A DNA stretch of 64,000 nt, taken from assembly GCA_035546535.1 (NCBI GenBank), contig DASZWQ010000069.1:52583-116582 (forward strand), written 5' to 3'. The notes under the pieces are model-generated. The model had not been told where the DNA came from. It made no database searches and saw only the letters and a program-made list of their open reading frames with translations. Made by a program: the position numbers and the translations under genes. Below are positions 9,909-18,888 of the stretch, piece after piece; within the stretch, counting starts at the first letter, position 1; every line of letters starts with the position of its first letter. The DNA is from Pirellulales bacterium. Lineage in GTDB: Bacteria; Planctomycetota; Planctomycetia; Pirellulales; JACPPG01.

Positions 9909-10012
9909 AGCGAGGAAATGCAGAATGCAAATTGATGAATGATGAGTGGGCTGGAGTCTCTTCGTTCCCCACTTATCAGTTTTTCTCCGTGTCTCCGTGC
10001 CTCCGTGGTGAA
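9909..10012. repeat. Intergenic ACGGAG-type short tandem repeat at ROK gene end
   Basis: Bases 9981-10012 on the plus strand read as imperfect tandem units of (g)tctccgtg / cctccgtg, the complement of the CACGGAGGCACGGAGACACGGAG pattern known from intergenic spacers of planctomycetes and other bacteria. It is preceded by a gaatgcaaattgatgaatgatg stretch of the kind that often accompanies it. The ROK kinase on the minus strand ends inside the repeat, so its last residues (RRHGDTEKN) are repeat-encoded. Confidence 0.5.
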
Positions 10013-10950
10013 TCTGCTTCCGCAGCAAGTGCCAGCGCTCCGTATACGACCATCTCTTCGCCCAATTGTGCGGGCAGAATCTGGTACGTGCCGCGAAATG
10101 GTGGAAAGACGTAGCGCTCGACCTCGGCACGCAGCGGCGCGAAGAATAGCTTCTCGCCCAACAATGATACGCCGCCGCCGATCACCACTGCGGGGGGCGA
10201 TAGTAGCGTGATCACTTGTGCGATGGCCCAGGCCAGCGCGCGGCGCGATTCGCCGAGGCCGTCCAGGGCCAACTGGTTACCGGCCGCCGCAGCTTCGCCG
10301 ATCGTCTTTGCCGTCAGTAGTTCCAGATCGTCGTCCGTGCGCGCGCTCAGGTCGGCGACGTCGGACGTTGCGGCCGTGGGAATGAGCCGTCGCACGGTGG
10401 CCACGATGCCCGGCCCCGCGGCGCGCGATTCGAGCGTTGCCTGCGAGTCGACGGCGTCTAGTCCTGGTCGCAAATGACCGATTTCGGCCGCGCCGTGCCC
10501 GCTGCCGCGATAGATGCGCCGGTCGACAATGAATCCGCCACCGATGCCGGTGCCGACCGTGATGTAAAAGATAGGATCATGACCGCGACCGGCGCCAAAG
10601 TGAGCTTCGGCCAGGCCCGCCAGATCGGCGTCGTTCCCCAGTACGGTCGGCGCGCCTAATTCCTTTTCGCACCAGTCGGCGAGGGGGAAATTGTCCCAGC
10701 CGGCTACCTGGTGACTCTTCACCGTGCGGCGTCCGTCGGCCGCCAATGGCCCGCCAAAGCCGACGCCGATTCGTTCGACATCGTGCGCCGCCACAAGCGG
10801 GCGAGCCGCGGCGCGGATTTGTTTGAGAATGCCCTGGGCGCCGTCTTCGATACGTACGTCGTGCCGAACAAGCTTCACGAGCGGCGGCCCGCTTCGCTTC
10901 CCCACGCCCAGTTGCAGCTTCGTACCGCCAATTTCAATGCCGAGGAACAT
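9976..10950 (-). CDS. ROK-family sugar kinase (glucokinase-like)
   Basis: The start at 10950 gives MFLGIEIGGTKLQLGVG, the ROK phosphate-binding motif, at the very N-terminus. An upstream in-frame start at 11019 would add 23 residues with no family match. Other family marks are GGPLAADG, a catalytic LGNDADLAGLAEA and GTGIGGGFIVD. The segment GHGAAEIGHLRPG keeps the ROK histidine, but the usual CxCGxxGCxE zinc motif that follows is absent (GLDAVDSQATLE), so this is a cysteine-free variant. ROK kinases phosphorylate hexoses with ATP in the cytoplasm. The exact sugar is unknown. The C-terminus runs into an intergenic repeat. Confidence 0.9.
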   Translation of the reverse strand: MFLGIEIGGTKLQLGVGKRSGPPLVKLVRHDVRIEDGAQGILKQIRAAARPLVAAHDVERIGVGFGGPLAADGRRTVKSHQVAGWDNFPLADWCEKELGAPTVLGNDADLAGLAEAHFGAGRGHDPIFYITVGTGIGGGFIVDRRIYRGSGHGAAEIGHLRPGLDAVDSQATLESRAAGPGIVATVRRLIPTAATSDVADLSARTDDDLELLTAKTIGEAAAAGNQLALDGLGESRRALAWAIAQVITLLSPPAVVIGGGVSLLGEKLFFAPLRAEVERYVFPPFRGTYQILPAQLGEEMVVYGALALAAEADSPRRHGDTEKN

Positions 10951-11084
10951 GGTGGCTTCGGGAGATAAATGGAATCCTACGATTGCGCTCGCGAAATCTA
11001 CCTCGCAGATACGGAGCAAGTTACCTTAGTTGGTCCCGGCGCGCAAGGCCGTCGCAGAAGGGGGCACACTTCGTGCCGGTTGCG

Positions 11085-13196
11085 TTACTTCGCGTCGCAT
11101 CGCCAGATGAGCACGCTGGTATCGGCCGTAGCGATGGCCAGGAGCTTACCAGAATGCGAGAACACCAGCGATTTTGGCTCGGCATCCAAGTCCGGCAGTT
11201 CCGCGACTGTTTGTAGCCCTGGCAATGATAATATCCGCACGCCCGGATTATCGCCGCCGTAACCCGCGGCGCCGAAACGCCCATCGGGCGAGATCGCGAC
11301 CGGTCCGGCGTGGCGACCCGGCAAAGCGGCCTGCCTTATCCGATTTCGATCCTGTGTGTCTAACAGCACAACCGGATGCTCATTCGTCCCCTGTTGGCCA
11401 TACGATTGCGATAATTCCCACCGATTGTCGGGCGATACATCGACGCGTTCTCTCCGAATGCTGACGCCAAAGTGCCCACCCTGTTCTTGGCCTGTCGTGG
11501 TGTCGAATTCATAGGTGAAATCGCCCAGCGCCATATAGAACCTGGTCGCATCGGGCGAAAACATTCCGTCGAATAAATGCGGCTCGTTGCCGGCGGCAAT
11601 CTTCTCCGGGTCCGCGGGCAGAGGGGCGCCGTCTGGAATCAGGCGAGTAGCCATCAATTCCTTGCCATCGGCGACATCAAGGCGACGCAGCTTCAAATCA
11701 TCGCCCCAGGACAATAACGTCGTTCCATCCGGTGAGAAGGCCAGAGATCGGTGCCCTCCCGTGCGGCCGTGTCCAGTCGATCGCCAAAGCTCCTTGCCCG
11801 TGTCGGTTTGCCAAAGACGCACGGTGTTGTCGAGGCCTGAGGAGGCAATGATGCAGCCATCACGCGAAACGTCCATCGCGCGTATCCACCGCGCACCCGT
11901 CTGACCATCATCGTGGCGCATAACGCGCAGCTCGCGGGCGGTCGTCACATCCCACACGCGAATCGAAGCATCCTCGCTGGCCGTGATGAGCAGATCGTCG
12001 GCAGGCGAGAACTTCAGATATCGCGGATTGAGTTCATGTCCCGGCAGCCGACGGCCCAACCGCTCCCCGCCTGGCAGATCCCAGACGATCATGTTCGGGT
12101 GCGAGTCGCTTGTGGCAGCAAGCCGCTTGCCGTCGCGCGAAAACTGCACGTGCGTGAACGCGGCCCAGGGAACGTGGAACCGGTGTATCACTTTACCGCT
12201 GTCGGTATCCCATACGGCCACCCCGGCACGAACCTCCAGAGTGTAAATCGGCGCGGCCAGGAATTGCCCATCGCGTGAAAAAGCGACCGATTTTGGGTAC
12301 CAACGGCCGACTCCTTCGACGCCCAAATCGAGAATCTTGTCGACGTTGGCGATGTCGACGATCGACACGCCCGGCCGGATACCTGCTACATCGCCGCCGG
12401 TTGCCAGCGATTGGCCATCTGGCGAGAAGGCCAAGGAAAGGATTTGACGACCCCGCGGCGGTCTTTTCGAGACATAGAATTCGCGCGGTTCCATCTTCGT
12501 TTGCCACTTCCATAATTGTGCCTTGCCGAACGTCGTACCAATCGCGATTGTCTCGCCGTCAGGCGAAAACACGAGCGCCTCGATGTTCGTTTTGTCGATG
12601 ATTCGATGCGCAATGATCGATTGCGTCGCGACGTCGGAGACGGATAGGCGACGTTCGCCGTCGGCGAATGTGGAAGCTGCGATCGTGCGTCCGTCTGGTG
12701 AGACGGCTATGTTCTTGCCAAGAAATCCCTCGATATCCTGCCGCCAGCGCACTCGACCGGTGTCGGATTCGATCAGCGCTAGCCAGGTCGAGGAGGGCGG
12801 TTCATCGGGTCGCCATGTCAATCCTGGTGCCGCGAAGAATCGTCCGTCGGCGGTCGCGGCGGCGCACGTGAAGTATTCCCTTTCGGGATCGTACAAGCGC
12901 AGCGATCGCTCGAGCGTTCCCGTGTCGGTGTCCCAACGCTCGAGCCGACCGTCAGCAGTCAGATACGAAAGCACGTGCGTTCCTGGCAGGAAGGCGATCG
13001 CTTTGGCCTCATGCGTCGGCCGAAAGCGCTTTGTGCCGAGCCGACCGATCACGCCGCCCGGTAGCGGGTCGCCGTCGCTATCGACATTTGCAGATGGCGG
13101 GGCTGCCGCTTTGCTTGCGACTTCATCGGCAAGGACGTGCCGTTCGATGGCGACGACTGCGCACAGAAGCCATGCAAGGACGCCCGGTCGGAACAC
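11085..13196 (-). CDS. Exported WD40-repeat protein
   Basis: I place the start at the GTG at 13196, with AGAGG seven bases upstream. The TTG at 13232 directly abuts the stop of the preceding gene and lacks an SD site. The N-terminus is signal-like (VFRPGVLAWLLCAVVAI...VLADE). The rest is a beta-propeller with many WD40 blades: AFSPDGQSLATGGD, KFSPADDLLITASEDASIRVWDV, ISSGLDNTVRLWQTDTGKELW and AFSPDGTTLLSWGDD. The number of blades suggests two propellers. Such proteins are scaffolds; no catalytic domain is visible. It follows the SIS gene by about 37 bases and may be cotranscribed with it. Confidence 0.88.
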   Translation of the reverse strand: MFRPGVLAWLLCAVVAIERHVLADEVASKAAAPPSANVDSDGDPLPGGVIGRLGTKRFRPTHEAKAIAFLPGTHVLSYLTADGRLERWDTDTGTLERSLRLYDPEREYFTCAAATADGRFFAAPGLTWRPDEPPSSTWLALIESDTGRVRWRQDIEGFLGKNIAVSPDGRTIAASTFADGERRLSVSDVATQSIIAHRIIDKTNIEALVFSPDGETIAIGTTFGKAQLWKWQTKMEPREFYVSKRPPRGRQILSLAFSPDGQSLATGGDVAGIRPGVSIVDIANVDKILDLGVEGVGRWYPKSVAFSRDGQFLAAPIYTLEVRAGVAVWDTDSGKVIHRFHVPWAAFTHVQFSRDGKRLAATSDSHPNMIVWDLPGGERLGRRLPGHELNPRYLKFSPADDLLITASEDASIRVWDVTTARELRVMRHDDGQTGARWIRAMDVSRDGCIIASSGLDNTVRLWQTDTGKELWRSTGHGRTGGHRSLAFSPDGTTLLSWGDDLKLRRLDVADGKELMATRLIPDGAPLPADPEKIAAGNEPHLFDGMFSPDATRFYMALGDFTYEFDTTTGQEQGGHFGVSIRRERVDVSPDNRWELSQSYGQQGTNEHPVVLLDTQDRNRIRQAALPGRHAGPVAISPDGRFGAAGYGGDNPGVRILSLPGLQTVAELPDLDAEPKSLVFSHSGKLLAIATADTSVLIWRCDAK

Positions 13197-13232
13197 GCTG
13201 CCACCTCTCGGATGCGACAACGCTTTGAACAA

Positions 13233-13868
13233 CTACTTGCTGCTCGCCGCCGGCGCGCCGTTCTTGGAATGACGCCCCTCATTATTGATGCGGGCGAAGA
13301 CGTCGTTGAGCACCCAGTGGAAGACGCACAGGTGGATGCTCTCGACCATGCCCATGTCGTCCAGGGGGACGTGCAGGCCGGCTTGGGCCATGCTGCGGAG
13401 CTTGCCGCCGGCGAATCCGGTGAGGCCGAACGTCTTTAAACCGTGGCGATTGGCCCAATCGACCGCGGCCAGAACGTTGGGGCTGTTGCCCGATCCGCTG
13501 ATCGCCAGGACCAGGTCCCCCTTGCTCCCATAGTTCATCAACTGCTGCACGAAGATCTGGTCGTAACCGACGTCATTGCCCACGGCCATGATCCAGCCGA
13601 GGTTATCGGTCAGGCTGAGGACCTTGAGCCGCTTCTTGGATTCGTCCTTGAGGTCCTTTTCGTGGAGGCTGCTTTTGCCCAGATCCTCGGCAAAGTGCGA
13701 GGCGGTGGTGCCGGACCCGCCGTTTCCGAAGATGAAGACGAACTTCTCGTTGTGCCAGGCATCGAAAATCAGGTCCGCCATCTGGCGAATCTCGGCATGA
13801 TCGACGCGATCGATCTCCTTGTGCAGGCGATCGATGTACGGTCCGACTTCCAGCTTGGCGCCTAACAT
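13233..13868 (-). CDS. SIS-domain sugar-phosphate isomerase (phosphoheptose isomerase-like)
   Basis: The start at 13868 (MLGAKLEVGPYI) has GGGAGAA upstream; the frame is open to 13901 without an SD site. The protein is 211 residues, the usual size for the GmhA/DiaA group. It has the SIS sugar-phosphate loop FIFGNGGSGTTASHFAEDL and the second loop LVLAISGSGNSPNVLAA. GmhA converts sedoheptulose 7-phosphate to D-glycero-heptose 7-phosphate for LPS or S-layer heptose. A gmhA assignment is plausible but not secure, since other SIS proteins share these loops. It sits upstream of the WD40 gene. Confidence 0.85.
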   Translation of the reverse strand: MLGAKLEVGPYIDRLHKEIDRVDHAEIRQMADLIFDAWHNEKFVFIFGNGGSGTTASHFAEDLGKSSLHEKDLKDESKKRLKVLSLTDNLGWIMAVGNDVGYDQIFVQQLMNYGSKGDLVLAISGSGNSPNVLAAVDWANRHGLKTFGLTGFAGGKLRSMAQAGLHVPLDDMGMVESIHLCVFHWVLNDVFARINNEGRHSKNGAPAASSK

Positions 13869-14171
13869 TGGCGGTCGTTCTCCCGAGGTGGTCGCGATCA
13901 TATCGCAGGCGTTGTTCGAACAGCTTCAGTTTAATATCGCGGGCGGGACTGGACCAGCCGCAATCGTTGCCTGATCAGGCCAACAGATGGACTGGGGGTG
14001 TCAACGAGCCATTCGGCGTCAAGCTTCAGCGGCGGAACGGCCTCGGTTCCCGTGCCCGAACCGTCGACGGTGCTCTTGGCCGCCGTGGCGATTGTCGCGC
14101 TACTGGCGCGGTGGCGATAACAACACCCGAGCTTGCCGGACGATCGATCCTATGTGACGTGCTGAAGAGTG

Positions 14172-15704
14172 TCAGCGAGTGCACGGCAACATCACGAGGG
14201 CCAGCCGCTCGAGCATATCGTTGCGGACGAAATAGCCGCTATCCGTTTGCCTATAGCGCGCTTTGAGCAAGTCGTCGATAGCGCGCCGTTCGTCCTCTGA
14301 TGCCGCGGTGACCTCCAGGTCGTCCTTGCTAATGACTGCCGGAGGATCGCGCAGGCACTCTTCGATCAATTGCAGCGGCGGTGTGTCAATTTCCGCCTGA
14401 GCCAAGGCCCGTCGTAACAATGGAAACTGCGTCCAGAAGTACGACGCGTCGTGAGCCACGACGGGATGGTTCTGCGGATTGAAAACTCCCTTTTCATCTC
14501 CCAGCGCGCGGCCGAAGGCATTGCTCGCTGCGACCTGCTCGCTGAGCATCAATTCAGGGTGTTGGAAGAGGCGCACATTGTTCCGTAGCGCGCGCGCAGG
14601 GTAGAGCCACAACGCGGCGAAAAGGACGACAAAAGCCGCCGTTGCCGCGAGGGTCTGCAATTCCAGCAGCACGACGAGCAGGTACGAAACGAGGAGCGAT
14701 CCGGTCAGCAAGCCCATCTGCCAGCTCGCGAAGCTCGGCTTTGGCTCGAGCACGGCCGCTGACATTAATGCCAGCTGCACGATCGCCAGGTCACGGAAAC
14801 TCTTGTTGGGCGCCCTCCACAGATAGAACGCGGCCTGGATCGACGATGCGACTAGAATGAACTTCCCGATGTGCATGCGAAGCCAATCGAAGCGGCCTTG
14901 CGACGGATCGCGAACGACCGCCGTGTACTTGATGATCCAGGTTTGCGTGTCGGCGATTCCAACAGTCGCCAGATAAAGCCCTGGCGCGATGCACGCTCCG
15001 ACAATCATGCCCGCTATCGTCGCGCGCGGGATGCCGCGCAGATTCACCAGCACTACCAAGGCCAAGCCGATGCACAGGAACGAGAACCGGGGCGAAAAGA
15101 AGATCGCCACCGCCGCGCAAGCGGCCGCCAGAAAACCAGAGAGGAAGGGCCTTTTGAGATGACTTGCGGAAGTAATACGAAGCGTCAGATAAAGCGAGAC
15201 GAACGCGAGCGGCATACCGACGATTTCAGGGCGCAGCGACCAATGCTGCTTGCGAAATGTCTCGGCATTGTAGGGAACGACCATCAGCGGAAACGCCAGC
15301 CCCCCGGCCAGAACGCCGATCCGCCAACCGTACAATCTTTCGCCCAAGAGAACCAGCATGGCGGCGGTCGCGAGCAACGACACGGTGCAGACGACCCGGC
15401 CGAACACCATGATTTCGGCGCTGAAGTCCGCGTTCCACAACCCGTACAATCGCAGTAGATACAGTGTCCCGGGCGAGTTGTGGAACAAGAAATCGGTGAA
15501 CGGCCTTTCTCCGTGATGGGCGAGCCAAGCCGTGTGACAGTAATGCAACTCGTCGTGAGATACCGGCAGCAGAAACAATTGAGAGATCGCGAACAAGACC
15601 GCGGTCGCTCCCAGCACGATATAGGCAACTGCCCATAACTTGTCGCGCGTCGTGCGCCGCGACACGGTCGCGATGGCGTCCGCGACGGATGATTCCGGGG
15701 CCAT
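14172..15704 (-). CDS. GT39/ArnT-like multi-pass glycosyltransferase
   Basis: This 510-residue protein has about ten hydrophobic segments. The first (AVAYIVLGATAVLFAISQLFL) is followed by an extracytoplasmic loop with SHDELHYCHTAWL, matching the catalytic D-E motif of the PMT/ArnT/GT-C family, and by the aromatic FHNSPGTLYLL. A soluble C-terminal tail of about 120 residues closes it. GT-C enzymes transfer sugars from polyprenyl-phosphate donors to lipids or proteins on the outer face of the membrane. Donor and acceptor are unknown. No gene of an obvious glycan cluster is adjacent except the SIS isomerase. Confidence 0.8.
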   Translation of the reverse strand: MAPESSVADAIATVSRRTTRDKLWAVAYIVLGATAVLFAISQLFLLPVSHDELHYCHTAWLAHHGERPFTDFLFHNSPGTLYLLRLYGLWNADFSAEIMVFGRVVCTVSLLATAAMLVLLGERLYGWRIGVLAGGLAFPLMVVPYNAETFRKQHWSLRPEIVGMPLAFVSLYLTLRITSASHLKRPFLSGFLAAACAAVAIFFSPRFSFLCIGLALVVLVNLRGIPRATIAGMIVGACIAPGLYLATVGIADTQTWIIKYTAVVRDPSQGRFDWLRMHIGKFILVASSIQAAFYLWRAPNKSFRDLAIVQLALMSAAVLEPKPSFASWQMGLLTGSLLVSYLLVVLLELQTLAATAAFVVLFAALWLYPARALRNNVRLFQHPELMLSEQVAASNAFGRALGDEKGVFNPQNHPVVAHDASYFWTQFPLLRRALAQAEIDTPPLQLIEECLRDPPAVISKDDLEVTAASEDERRAIDDLLKARYRQTDSGYFVRNDMLERLALVMLPCTR

Positions 15705-16301
15705 CGATTCTTCTATCCGAGTGGGCGATGTCGAGGCGATGGCGAAACAGACCGGCCGTGGGAGCGATCCGAAATGGCCTGCCGAAGGGCGTGCATCGCA
15801 GTATCAATGAGGTCTGTGGCGAAGTCAACATTTCCGGCTGCACGGCGGCCGCATGGCCGGGATATGGTGACTGGCTCTTTTGCGGCGATTCTCGCCTTAT
15901 TTTGAGCACTCGGCGATGTGTGAGCACGTCAACAATTTGACCGGCTACGAGTTCCCTGACCAATCGGTAGCGAAGGGCTTGGCGAAGGAAGTCTCGCCGC
16001 GCTGATTTGCGTGTGTTGGATGTTGCCTGCGGTGGCGGGGACAACGCCGCATTGCTTACCCGCCACGCGGTTCACATTGGATTTGAAATACACATTCGAC
16101 GGTTGTGACGACCTGCTAGCTGAGCGGCCGGGGGCGCCAGCGTGCGCACCGGTTCTGATGAGAATCCCCGCGGGAGAATGCGCGTTCTCCATCGAGCCCA
16201 GAAATCGGGGTTTATTACTACGGATATAGTTCGTAAGATTCCGCTCCCCAGCTTATGCCCCGACGGAGAGCGTGGTCGGCCTTTGTCAAGGAGGATACGC
16301 A
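15705..16301. other. Spacer with a decayed methyltransferase fragment and the operon promoter region
   Basis: About 600 bases lie between the divergent membrane protein gene and the type III PKS operon. The middle holds the methyltransferase remnant listed separately. The right end carries AAGGAGG (16288-16294), which drives the YceI start at 16302. I see no intact gene. Confidence 0.6.
15976..16112 (+). pseudogene. Decayed fragment of the downstream SAM methyltransferase gene
   Basis: The stretch around 16021-16050 (tgttgcctgcggtggcgggg and onward) matches the SAM-binding motif region of the methyltransferase gene near 17179-17208 almost base for base. The flanks also align: ttggcgaaggaagtctcgcc corresponds to ttggctagggaagtagcgcc, and cacattcgacggttgtgacg to cacgtcgacggttgcgatg. 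The copy has stops and indels and no start, so it is not functional. The offset to the intact gene is about 1158 bases. It indicates an old local duplication or a rearranged earlier cluster border. Confidence 0.7.
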
Positions 16302-16997
16302 ATGGCTTTACGCTCGTGGCATGTGCCGCTAGCGGCGGTGGCCTTGGTGTTGCTCAGCGGCGGTGTACTTCCTTTGAACGCTCAACAAAGCGCGGCGCGC
16401 GTTCAGCAGACCTTTAGCCCTGGACAAATCGATACCAGCGCCTGCCGCGTATTTATTAAGGTGGGCAAAACCGGGCTCGGCCATGAGCACGGCGTAGAAG
16501 GTCGTCTCAAATCGGGATTCTTGAACCTGGGGGCAACAACCAACGCAGGACAGATCATCTTCGATATTGCCTCGTTTCAAGCCGATACGCCTGCGGCCCG
16601 GCAATACGTCGGCCTTGCTGGTGCCACGGACGCCGACACGCAACGGCAAGTGAATGCCAATATGTTGGGGCCGGACGTACTCGATGCGCGCCGTTTTCCC
16701 ACGGCCACCTTTCGCGTCAATACGATTCAACAGCTCCCGGCCGACCGTCCCGGAGGATCGCCGAAGTATCAGCTGGACGGTGATTTCACGCTGCACGGAA
16801 CGACGCGCCCGGTTCGCATTCTGGCCGAATCCTCTGCCCCATCGGGACACGTCCGCCTGCATGGCAGCTTTAGCATCTTGCAGTCGGATTACGGCATCAC
16901 GCCATACAGCAAGGCCTTCGGCGCGATTGGCGTTGCCGACAGCTTGACGATTTGGGGCGATCTGTGGATGGCAAGTGCTGCGGGGACCTCGCGATGA
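16302..16997 (+). CDS. YceI-family lipid-binding protein
   Basis: The ATG at 16302 has AAGGAGG eight bases upstream. The 231-residue product has a signal peptide (LAAVALVLLSGGVLPLNAQQ) and the YceI beta-barrel pattern: FIKVGKTGLGHEHGVEGRL, NANMLGPDVLDARRFPTATF, YQLDGDFTLHGTTRPVRI and a closing SFSILQSDYGITPYS. YceI proteins are periplasmic and bind polyisoprenoids or other amphiphiles in the barrel. It opens the operon that makes a probable polyketide or phenolic lipid, and its stop overlaps the next start (ATGA at 16994-16997). A carrier role for the product or a precursor is inferred. Confidence 0.9.
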   Translation: MALRSWHVPLAAVALVLLSGGVLPLNAQQSAARVQQTFSPGQIDTSACRVFIKVGKTGLGHEHGVEGRLKSGFLNLGATTNAGQIIFDIASFQADTPAARQYVGLAGATDADTQRQVNANMLGPDVLDARRFPTATFRVNTIQQLPADRPGGSPKYQLDGDFTLHGTTRPVRILAESSAPSGHVRLHGSFSILQSDYGITPYSKAFGAIGVADSLTIWGDLWMASAAGTSR

Positions 16998-17698
16998 TCA
17001 CCGAGCGCCGCGTACAGCCCGAGCTGATGGATCAGCCGGACCTGGACCCGTTGATGCACGTTGCTGCGCTCGACGGTTTACGTCGGATCAACCTGGTCAG
17101 CCGCAGTGCAGCGATCTTATGGCCCGAAATCGAGCAGTTGGCTAGGGAAGTAGCGCCGCGGCCATTGCGAGTTCTCGATATTGCCTGCGGTGGCGGGGAT
17201 AACGCCGCTTCGCTTGTCCGCCACGCTGTCCGGGCCGGCCGTGAAGTACACGTCGACGGTTGCGATGTCAGCGAGTGCGCCCTTGAAGTGGCCCGTCGGC
17301 GCGTCGATCAATCAGGCGCGAACCAGTCGCGCTTCTTTCCTTTGAATGTACTCGTCGATCCACTCCCCGCCGGCTACGACGTGATTACGACATCCTTATT
17401 CCTGCACCATCTCCAGGAGCAGCAGGCCTGCGACTTATTGCGCCGCATGGCCGCGGCTGCCGGCCGTGCGGTGTTGGTCTGCGATTTGCATCGCAGCTGG
17501 CTGGGCTACGGCCTGGCATGGGTCGGTTGCCGGCTGTTGAGTCGCTCGCCGATCGTCCACGTCGATGGTCCCCGCTCCGTCGAAGCGGCCTTTGCCATCG
17601 ACGAAATTGGGGCGCTGGCCGCGCGAAGCGGTTTAACCGGTGCGCTGATCTCGCACCATTGGCCGCAGCGTTGGCTGCTCGCGTGGAGGAAGCGTTGA
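16994..17698 (+). CDS. SAM-dependent methyltransferase (class I)
   Basis: The start at 16994 overlaps the YceI stop as ATGA. A longer frame to 16952 would lie inside yceI. The 234-residue protein has motif I VLDIACGGGDNA at residues 60-71, an acidic residue after strand 2 (VDGCDVSECALEVA) and motif IV YDVITTSLFLHHL. It belongs to the ubiquinone/menaquinone-type methyltransferase group; in type III PKS clusters such enzymes methylate ring hydroxyls or carbons. It overlaps the next gene at a TTGA. Confidence 0.88.
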   Translation: MITERRVQPELMDQPDLDPLMHVAALDGLRRINLVSRSAAILWPEIEQLAREVAPRPLRVLDIACGGGDNAASLVRHAVRAGREVHVDGCDVSECALEVARRRVDQSGANQSRFFPLNVLVDPLPAGYDVITTSLFLHHLQEQQACDLLRRMAAAAGRAVLVCDLHRSWLGYGLAWVGCRLLSRSPIVHVDGPRSVEAAFAIDEIGALAARSGLTGALISHHWPQRWLLAWRKR

Positions 17699-18888
17699 AC
17701 GTCGCCGCGACTATCTCTGCGACCGGTGCTGCCGCACAGAGCTGGGAAGCGATCGTCATCGGCGCCGGTCCGGCGGGTTCGATCGTTGCCCGAGAGTTGG
17801 CGCGGCGGGGAGCCGCTACGCTGTTGGTCGAGCGGCAGGCGTTCCCACGTGCCAAAGTCTGCGGTGGGTGCCTTAACGGTCTGGCTTTGGCCGCGTTGAA
17901 ATCTTTGCAACTGGAACAGGTGCTTGGCGCTGCGCAAGCTGCGCCGACCAGACAGCTCATGATCCATTCGCGGCAACGATCAGTAACCCTGGAGCTGCCG
18001 GGCGGCGTGGCCATCCAGCGGGCGCCGTTCGATGCGGCCTTGGCGCGCGCCGCCATTGAGGCTGGCGCTGCTTTTTTGCCCGAGACGACTGCCACGGTCG
18101 CAGCTGGTGATCCGCCGGGGGCCGCCTGCCGTACGGTCGCGCTCACGCAGCGCGATCGCGAGATGCATCGCGCGCACGCCCGATTGGTCATTGCCGCCGA
18201 TGGGTTAGGGCATCCCAGCGTCCGGCACATGGATGCTTTCCAGAATTGTACAAAGGAAGCCGCGCGCCTCGGCTTGGCATTATCGATGGAGGGGCCGCGC
18301 GACGTGTACGGCGTGGGCACCATTCACATGGCCGTGGCCGAAGGGGGCTACGTCGGCCTGGTGCGAACGGCCGATGGCCGCTTGAATGTCGCCGCGGCCG
18401 TCGATTCGGCCGCGTTGCGAGCCGCTGCCAGCCCGGCCCATTTTGTGAATCATATTCTGCGCAACTCTTGCCTGCCGCCTCTCTGGGATGCGGGGGGGGC
18501 CATGTGTCGCGGCACGTTGCCGTTGACGCGTCACAGCCGACGGCTGGCGCACGAACGCGTCATTTTGCTCGGCGATGCGGCTGGATACGTCGAGCCATTC
18601 ACGGGCGAAGGGATGGGCTGGGCCATGCGGTCAGCCGCGGCCTTGGCGCCGATTGCCATGCAGTTGCTGAACAGTTGGGAAGCACCACGCGTGCAGGCCT
18701 GGGAGCGCGGCCAGCGATGGGAAATGGCCCGTGGTCAAGTCGCATGCCGCATCGTTTCCGAAGTGTTACGGCGGCCACGCCTGGTGCATTTGGCGCTCGC
18801 GGCCTTGCAGAAAGTACCTGCAGCGGCCCGTCCGATCGTGCGGCGCATTCATGGGGCAGATGTCTCGTGGGAAACAGGTGCCTTATGA
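17695..18888 (+). CDS. FAD-dependent oxidoreductase (geranylgeranyl reductase/aromatic hydroxylase-like)
   Basis: I place the start at the TTG at 17695, which overlaps the previous stop (TTGA) and has GGAGG upstream; a GTG at 17683 is the alternative. The protein has an N-terminal FAD dinucleotide loop IVIGAGPAGSIVARELARRG (G23xG25xxG28), then PRAKVCGGCLNGLAL, and the FAD ribityl motif VILLGDAAGYVEPFTGEGMG. This matches the group of geranylgeranyl reductases and flavin hydroxylases. In comparable clusters such an enzyme oxidises the polyketide-derived ring. The stop overlaps the PKS start as ATGA. Confidence 0.88.
   Translation: MNVAATISATGAAAQSWEAIVIGAGPAGSIVARELARRGAATLLVERQAFPRAKVCGGCLNGLALAALKSLQLEQVLGAAQAAPTRQLMIHSRQRSVTLELPGGVAIQRAPFDAALARAAIEAGAAFLPETTATVAAGDPPGAACRTVALTQRDREMHRAHARLVIAADGLGHPSVRHMDAFQNCTKEAARLGLALSMEGPRDVYGVGTIHMAVAEGGYVGLVRTADGRLNVAAAVDSAALRAAASPAHFVNHILRNSCLPPLWDAGGAMCRGTLPLTRHSRRLAHERVILLGDAAGYVEPFTGEGMGWAMRSAAALAPIAMQLLNSWEAPRVQAWERGQRWEMARGQVACRIVSEVLRRPRLVHLALAALQKVPAAARPIVRRIHGADVSWETGAL

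Noticed and set aside
13868..14266. Plus-strand open frame in the spacer after the SIS gene
   Set aside because: No SD site, no motif, overlaps two real genes at its ends.
18246..18884. Upstream extension of the type III PKS frame
   Set aside because: Lies entirely within the FAD oxidoreductase gene; the family start fits ATG 18885, which overlaps the preceding stop.
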